Position numbers and translations under genes: made by a program. A stretch of 64,000 nt of DNA from CAMASH01 sp041746635 (lineage in GTDB: Bacteria; Verrucomicrobiota; Verrucomicrobiia; Chthoniobacterales; Terrimicrobiaceae), in contig JBGTGQ010000015.1 in the NCBI GenBank assembly GCA_041746635.1, positions 1 to 64,000 of the forward strand, given 5' to 3'. This document shows positions 60,037 to 64,000 of the stretch, in pieces. A model generated the notes under the pieces. That model was not told the DNA's origin. It saw only the letters and a program-made list of their open reading frames with translations, and did not search any database. Within the stretch, counting starts at the first letter, position 1, and each line of letters starts with the position of its first letter.

Positions 60037-61170
60037 ATGAAAATTGATATCGTAATGGGTTTTTTTCTTCCCGTGCCGGCACGGGCTGGTGGTGCTATGG
60101 AAAAAATCCATCTCGCCCTTGCTACGCGATTCGCCGGACAGGGGCACGACACGACTATTTACTCCCGCCGATGGATCGGACTGCCCAATGCGGAATGCGA
60201 AGGGCACTTGCACCACCATCGCCTTCCTGGGGCCGACCACCGCCGCTCCCGCATCCTCAATCTGTGGCAGGATCTCTTATGGTCCCTACGGATCCTGGGA
60301 GCGATTGACGATCCCGACATCATCGTTACCAACTCCGTCTTCTTCCCCATCCTTTATAAATGGCTTCGCCCCCGGCAGGGCAAGGTGATCGCTTGGATCG
60401 CCCGCATGCCCAAGGGGCAAATCCGGCTCTACGGAAAAGTCGATCGGCTCATTGCTCCCAGCGAAGCCGTGGCGCAACAAATTCTAACGGAAAACCCCGG
60501 TCTCCGCGACCGCATCCTCCGAATCCCGAATCCCATCGATTGGGCGCGGCTGGCCACGACACCTCGACGCCCTTCGGCGAAAGTCACGCTCGGCTATGTC
60601 GGACGAATTCATCCGGAAAAAAATCTGGCAACACTGCTGGACGCGATCTCCCGGCTACCCTCGGAATCCCTGCCCGACTGGGAGTTGATCCTCGTCGGTC
60701 CATCCGTGATCTCGGCGGGCGGTGGGGGTTCCCGGCATCTGCAAGATCTTCGGGCGTGTGTGCCACCCGAGTTGGCCGGACGCGTGCGATTCCTGCCTCC
60801 CGAGTTCGATCCCGACACCCTGGCCGCTATCTATGCGGGCATCGATATCTTTTGCTACCCGAGCAAGGCGGAATTGGGCGAAGCCTTGAGCCTCGCGCCC
60901 CTCGAGGCGATGGCAGCGGGAGCAGTCCCCGTGCTTTCCCATCTCGATTGCTACCGGGAATTCATCGTCGAGGGCGAGAACGGCTTCCTTTTTAACCATG
61001 CCTCGCCGGAAGCTCCAGCCCAACTCGGCGCCATCCTCTCCCGCTTGATTCGCGAGCGTGACACCCGCAACACCGTCGCCACAGCGGCCCGCAAAACCGC
61101 GCAGAATTACGACTACAATCGCATTGCCCATTTGCTCCTCCTTCATTTTTCCGCCATAATGAAGAGATAG
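60037..61170 (+). CDS. Family 4 glycosyltransferase
   Basis: 377 residues from the ATG at 60037. FFLPVPARAGGAMEKIHLAL is the glycine-rich acceptor loop; VTLGYVGRIHPEKNLATLLD, FYPSKAE-like FCYPSKAELGEALSLAPLEA with the EX7E acidic pair, and GENGFLF follow. This is a standard GT4 retaining enzyme. An upstream in-frame extension overlaps the previous gene and is rejected. Confidence 0.94.
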   Translation: MKIDIVMGFFLPVPARAGGAMEKIHLALATRFAGQGHDTTIYSRRWIGLPNAECEGHLHHHRLPGADHRRSRILNLWQDLLWSLRILGAIDDPDIIVTNSVFFPILYKWLRPRQGKVIAWIARMPKGQIRLYGKVDRLIAPSEAVAQQILTENPGLRDRILRIPNPIDWARLATTPRRPSAKVTLGYVGRIHPEKNLATLLDAISRLPSESLPDWELILVGPSVISAGGGGSRHLQDLRACVPPELAGRVRFLPPEFDPDTLAAIYAGIDIFCYPSKAELGEALSLAPLEAMAAGAVPVLSHLDCYREFIVEGENGFLFNHASPEAPAQLGAILSRLIRERDTRNTVATAARKTAQNYDYNRIAHLLLLHFSAIMKR

Positions 61171-61171
61171 A

Positions 61172-62794
61172 ATGGAAGCTCTTTCTGATTCCACCGAGCC
61201 CCTGCCGCCGACTGAACGCCGCCGGGCGGTCCGACCCGTGGCCCGGGCGCGTACTGCACGGCCAGCCGCCATCAGCCATCCCGGGAATTTCCGGGCCCTG
61301 CAACGGACGCTTATTACCGGAGTGGGACTCTATCTCGCTTTTGCCCTTTATATTGCCTTTGGCAAAGACCAATTGCTGGAAGCAGTTTGCGGCACCACCG
61401 TAATACTCCTCGCTCTCATTCCCACCATTCTCTGGGTAACCGGTCGCGCAAAAGGATATCCCCTGCTGCCCCTATTTTGCTTTTGTTACACTTATACCTT
61501 CGGCATCCAGTTTTTATGGAATGTCAGTATTTTGCGCTCGGTAGGGCACGGTGATCTTATCTTTGCCTGTCTCTCCCTTTGCGCATTTTTGCTTCTGGCC
61601 ACTGCTATTTGGTACCCATTCGTGCGCAAAGCCCGGCCAGCGCCACGAACTGTGCGCATGCTGGAGGGAACCAAGGCAACCGGTGCGCTACTCACCTTTT
61701 TCTTCCTTTATACTGTATTTCAAATGATCGAAGCGGCCGGGCAAGGCTGGGCGATCTTTGGCACCGCCTTTTCCCTCGTGCGCTCATTGATGTATTCCTT
61801 GGGAGCGCTCAGTACGTTTGCCATTTGCTACTCCTTGGGACAAAGGAAACTTTCTTCCTCCGCTCAAATTTTCTATATCACGCTCTTTGTGCTGGCCATG
61901 GCCGCAGGCTCCAGCCGTCTCATCCTCATTCAAACGATGAGCATGTGTTTACTCAGCATCCTAGGCTTCACCTTAGGACGGAAAAGTCTGCCCTGGAAGG
62001 TCATCTTCCTCGTAGTGCCGCTTTTTGTTCTTCTTAATTATGGAAAATACTCCATGAGGGAACTCACCTGGACCTCGTCCCAATCGCGGATGGAGTTTCG
62101 GCTCATGCCTTGGGAATACCCGAGATTTTACGCATTATGGATGTCTAAGTCACTCGAGTATGGCAATGAGAAGCCAAAGACATTCGAGAAACGGGCTGAC
62201 CTGCTCGATCGCGTGAGCCTGCTCCAGATGTTCATATTCATCCATCAACTCTCCCCGCGCACTATTCCCTTTATCGGCGGCGAAACCTATTCCGCCATCC
62301 TCCCCTCCATCCTTCCGCGCATTTTCTTTCCCAATAAAGTCTCCGCACTGGAAAGCACGAACTTGATTAGTATCCACTACGGTCTGCAATCCCGGGAAGC
62401 CACAAACACCACGACCATCGGCTGGGGATTGTTCGCCGAGGCATTTGCCAATTTTGGCACTCCCGGCATCCTCTCCCTGGGTGTGATCCTGGGACTTTTC
62501 TTCGGATGGGCCACCCGCTTCACAATGGGATATCCCATACTTTCCGCTCGCGGATTATTTGCGGTGGTCTTGATGAGCACAGCCTTCCAAACAGAATACA
62601 CTGCGGCCACTGCCGTGAGTGCTACCTTCCAAGCAATCGTATTGCTCGCTTTGATGTCCCTTGTGTTCATGCGGCCCATGCCCGTGCCAGCGTCGTCGCT
62701 CCTCATGTCCGGCCCCGAATTTATCAAACAGTTCATCCCGCCTCGTCGCAGCCGGCCCCGGCCCCGACCTCGTCCAAGACGACTCTCCATGTGA
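61172..62794 (+). CDS. Wzy-like oligosaccharide repeat unit polymerase
   Basis: 540 residues; a basic cytoplasmic N-terminus (about 45 residues) precedes roughly twelve membrane helices with one large periplasmic loop (RMEFRLMPWEYPRFYALWMS, RADLLDRVSLLQMFIFIHQL, then FPNKVSALESTNLISIHYGL). Such helix-loop layout with IGWGLFAEAFANFGTPGILS near the end is typical of Wzy and O-antigen polymerases of the OAP family. The C-terminus is Arg and Pro-rich. Presence of a polymerase next to an ABC exporter is noteworthy. Confidence 0.82.
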   Translation: MEALSDSTEPLPPTERRRAVRPVARARTARPAAISHPGNFRALQRTLITGVGLYLAFALYIAFGKDQLLEAVCGTTVILLALIPTILWVTGRAKGYPLLPLFCFCYTYTFGIQFLWNVSILRSVGHGDLIFACLSLCAFLLLATAIWYPFVRKARPAPRTVRMLEGTKATGALLTFFFLYTVFQMIEAAGQGWAIFGTAFSLVRSLMYSLGALSTFAICYSLGQRKLSSSAQIFYITLFVLAMAAGSSRLILIQTMSMCLLSILGFTLGRKSLPWKVIFLVVPLFVLLNYGKYSMRELTWTSSQSRMEFRLMPWEYPRFYALWMSKSLEYGNEKPKTFEKRADLLDRVSLLQMFIFIHQLSPRTIPFIGGETYSAILPSILPRIFFPNKVSALESTNLISIHYGLQSREATNTTTIGWGLFAEAFANFGTPGILSLGVILGLFFGWATRFTMGYPILSARGLFAVVLMSTAFQTEYTAATAVSATFQAIVLLALMSLVFMRPMPVPASSLLMSGPEFIKQFIPPRRSRPRPRPRPRRLSM

Positions 62795-63933
62795 AAAAAA
62801 GGCTCGCAATCGTTACGAGTCACCCGATTCAGTATTATGCCCCGTGGTTCCGGTGTCTTGCCGCGGAACTCACCCTCGATCTCCGCGTCTTCTACCTTTG
62901 GAATTTCGGTGTCACTCCCCAGCACGACCCAGGATTTAAGACCGTCCTGGAGTGGGACATTCCTCTCCTCGACGGCTATGCTCACGAGTTCGTCCCGAAT
63001 CACTCGAGCCGCCCCGGCACCGACCATTTCTGGGGGCTATGGAATCCTTCCCTGCTCAGCCGCGTCAGGGAATTTCATCCCGATGCTGTCCTCCTCATCG
63101 GCTACAATTATGCCGGTATGCTCGGCTTCATCGCCCGCACGGGCTCGCTGCCCCTCATTTTCCGCGGAGATTCCCATCGGCTGGCCGCCGCTTCCTCTCC
63201 CCTCAAAACCGCCCTCATTCGCGCAATTTACCAGCGCTTTGCCGCCTTTCTGCCCGTCGGCCAGGCCAACACCGACTACTTCCGCGCGCACGGCGTGCCC
63301 GCCCAGAAAATGTTCCTTTGTCCGCATTGCGTGGACAATGATCGCTTCGCCGCTCCACCCAGCATAGACTTTCGCAAGACATGGGGAATTTCGCCAGAAG
63401 AGCATGTGATCCTCTTTGTGGGCAAATTGGAGCCAAAAAAGCGTCCTCTCGACCTGCTTGCCTCCTTTCAAACCGCGGCCCTGCCTGGCGCCACCCTTGT
63501 TTTTGTCGGCAGTGGGGACGCCGCCTTGTGCCGCCAGATTCAGGGTCAAAACGTCCGAGTTATTCCCTTTCAAAACCAGAGCAACATGCCCTCCGTCTAT
63601 GCTGCGGCGGATCTCCTTGTCCTGCCAAGCGAGGGCAACGGAGAGACGTGGGGACTCGTCGTGAACGAAGCCATGGCGGCAGGCAAACCGGTCATCGTGA
63701 GCTCTCACGTTGGCTGTGGGCCCGACCTCGTGCTTCCAGGAAAAACCGGCTGGATTTTTCCCGCGGGCGATTCGCTTGGGCTGGCCCGTTGCCTCACCGA
63801 GGCATTATCGGACCCTCCCCGCCTCCGCGAGATGGGCCGCCAGGCCCAGCGCCGCGTGAAAGCGGAATTTTCCTACGCTCACGCCACCCAGGGTCTCCTG
63901 CAAGCCTTGGATTTTGTCTCAGCGCGTTCATGA
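62791..63933 (+). CDS. Family 4 glycosyltransferase
   Basis: 380 residues from the GTG at 62791, overlapping the polymerase stop by 4 nt (GTGA); the frame is open upstream but only as a shadow. KKRLAIVTSHPIQYYAPWFR is the N-terminal motif; HVILFVGKLEPKKRPLDLLA, VIPFQNQSNMPSVYAAADLL, LPSEGNGETWGLVVNEAMAA (EX7E) and GKPVIVSSHVGCGPDLV are classic GT4. Confidence 0.94.
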   Translation: MKKRLAIVTSHPIQYYAPWFRCLAAELTLDLRVFYLWNFGVTPQHDPGFKTVLEWDIPLLDGYAHEFVPNHSSRPGTDHFWGLWNPSLLSRVREFHPDAVLLIGYNYAGMLGFIARTGSLPLIFRGDSHRLAAASSPLKTALIRAIYQRFAAFLPVGQANTDYFRAHGVPAQKMFLCPHCVDNDRFAAPPSIDFRKTWGISPEEHVILFVGKLEPKKRPLDLLASFQTAALPGATLVFVGSGDAALCRQIQGQNVRVIPFQNQSNMPSVYAAADLLVLPSEGNGETWGLVVNEAMAAGKPVIVSSHVGCGPDLVLPGKTGWIFPAGDSLGLARCLTEALSDPPRLREMGRQAQRRVKAEFSYAHATQGLLQALDFVSARS

Positions 63934-64000
63934 AAATTCACCTCTGGTCTCCCGGTTTTGATCCGAGCGACGGAGGCATTCAGGCTTATTCCCATGAGCT
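63930..64000 (+). CDS. Start of a further glycosyltransferase (cut by window edge)
   Basis: ATG at 63930 overlaps the previous stop by 4 nt. The 23 visible residues begin MKIHLWSPGFDPSDGGIQAY, where the SDGGIQAY loop resembles the N-terminal glycine-rich loop of GT4 enzymes. The polysaccharide operon therefore continues beyond the window. Confidence 0.75.
   Translation, partial: MKIHLWSPGFDPSDGGIQAYSHE

Overview
The window is a 64 kb piece of a high-GC bacterial chromosome, most likely from the phylum Verrucomicrobiota. The evidence is a VPD-type CTERM sorting signal (residues VPDAGSTLALLG near the C-terminus of the protein at 1048-1605), a PEP-CTERM protein at 36759-37865, hopanoid genes (shc, hpnH), a type A RNase P RNA, and many small palindromic repeats packed between genes. 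The phylum call is inference; no rRNA is present to confirm it.

1-14 kb is mostly housekeeping. It holds the 5' part of dnaE, a secreted VPD-CTERM protein, glnB-glnA (nitrogen control), tatA, an acyl carrier protein, a LOG-family protein, DAHP synthase, an NlpC/P60 hydrolase, a RelE-like protein coupled to a class V aminotransferase, folA-thyA, a WalJ-like hydrolase, a GYF/YIP1 membrane protein, a redoxin and enolase. 14-30 kb adds a MobA-like/MOSC pair, an XRE-HTH/metallo-beta-lactamase fusion, rnpB with a clear promoter, a small Cas2-like protein, the hopanoid pair shc-hpnH, a phosphotransacetylase split into two genes, folP, a MauE/DoxX protein, a Fur-family regulator, a double-domain CbiX-like protein, a BioF-like synthase and pdxJ. 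30-42 kb carries a vapBC module with a visible operator, two large membrane glycosyltransferase-like proteins, a two-gene chromate transporter, a phospholipase D-like protein, a PEP-CTERM protein, a TPR protein and an O-antigen ligase/polymerase-like gene broken by a frameshift.

42.2-64 kb is one long plus-strand surface-polysaccharide locus that continues past the window. It contains an ABC-2 permease and a Wzt-type ATPase, two methyltransferases, two GT9 enzymes, a membrane acyltransferase, about a dozen GT2, GT4 or unclassified glycosyltransferases and a Wzy-like polymerase. Most junctions are 4-nt ATGA overlaps. Two small remnants sit inside this otherwise tight operon: an apparently internally deleted FkbM methyltransferase (50256-50525) and a 35-codon ORF (55308-55415).

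The most unusual feature at the level of DNA is the density of intergenic palindromes, of at least five designs. They often fill the whole gap between two genes and in several places supply a gene's stop codon, last residues or first codons (hpnH, pta, the MauE gene, the CbiX gene, the first chromate-transporter gene). No CRISPR array, tRNA, rRNA, prophage or insertion sequence was recognised.
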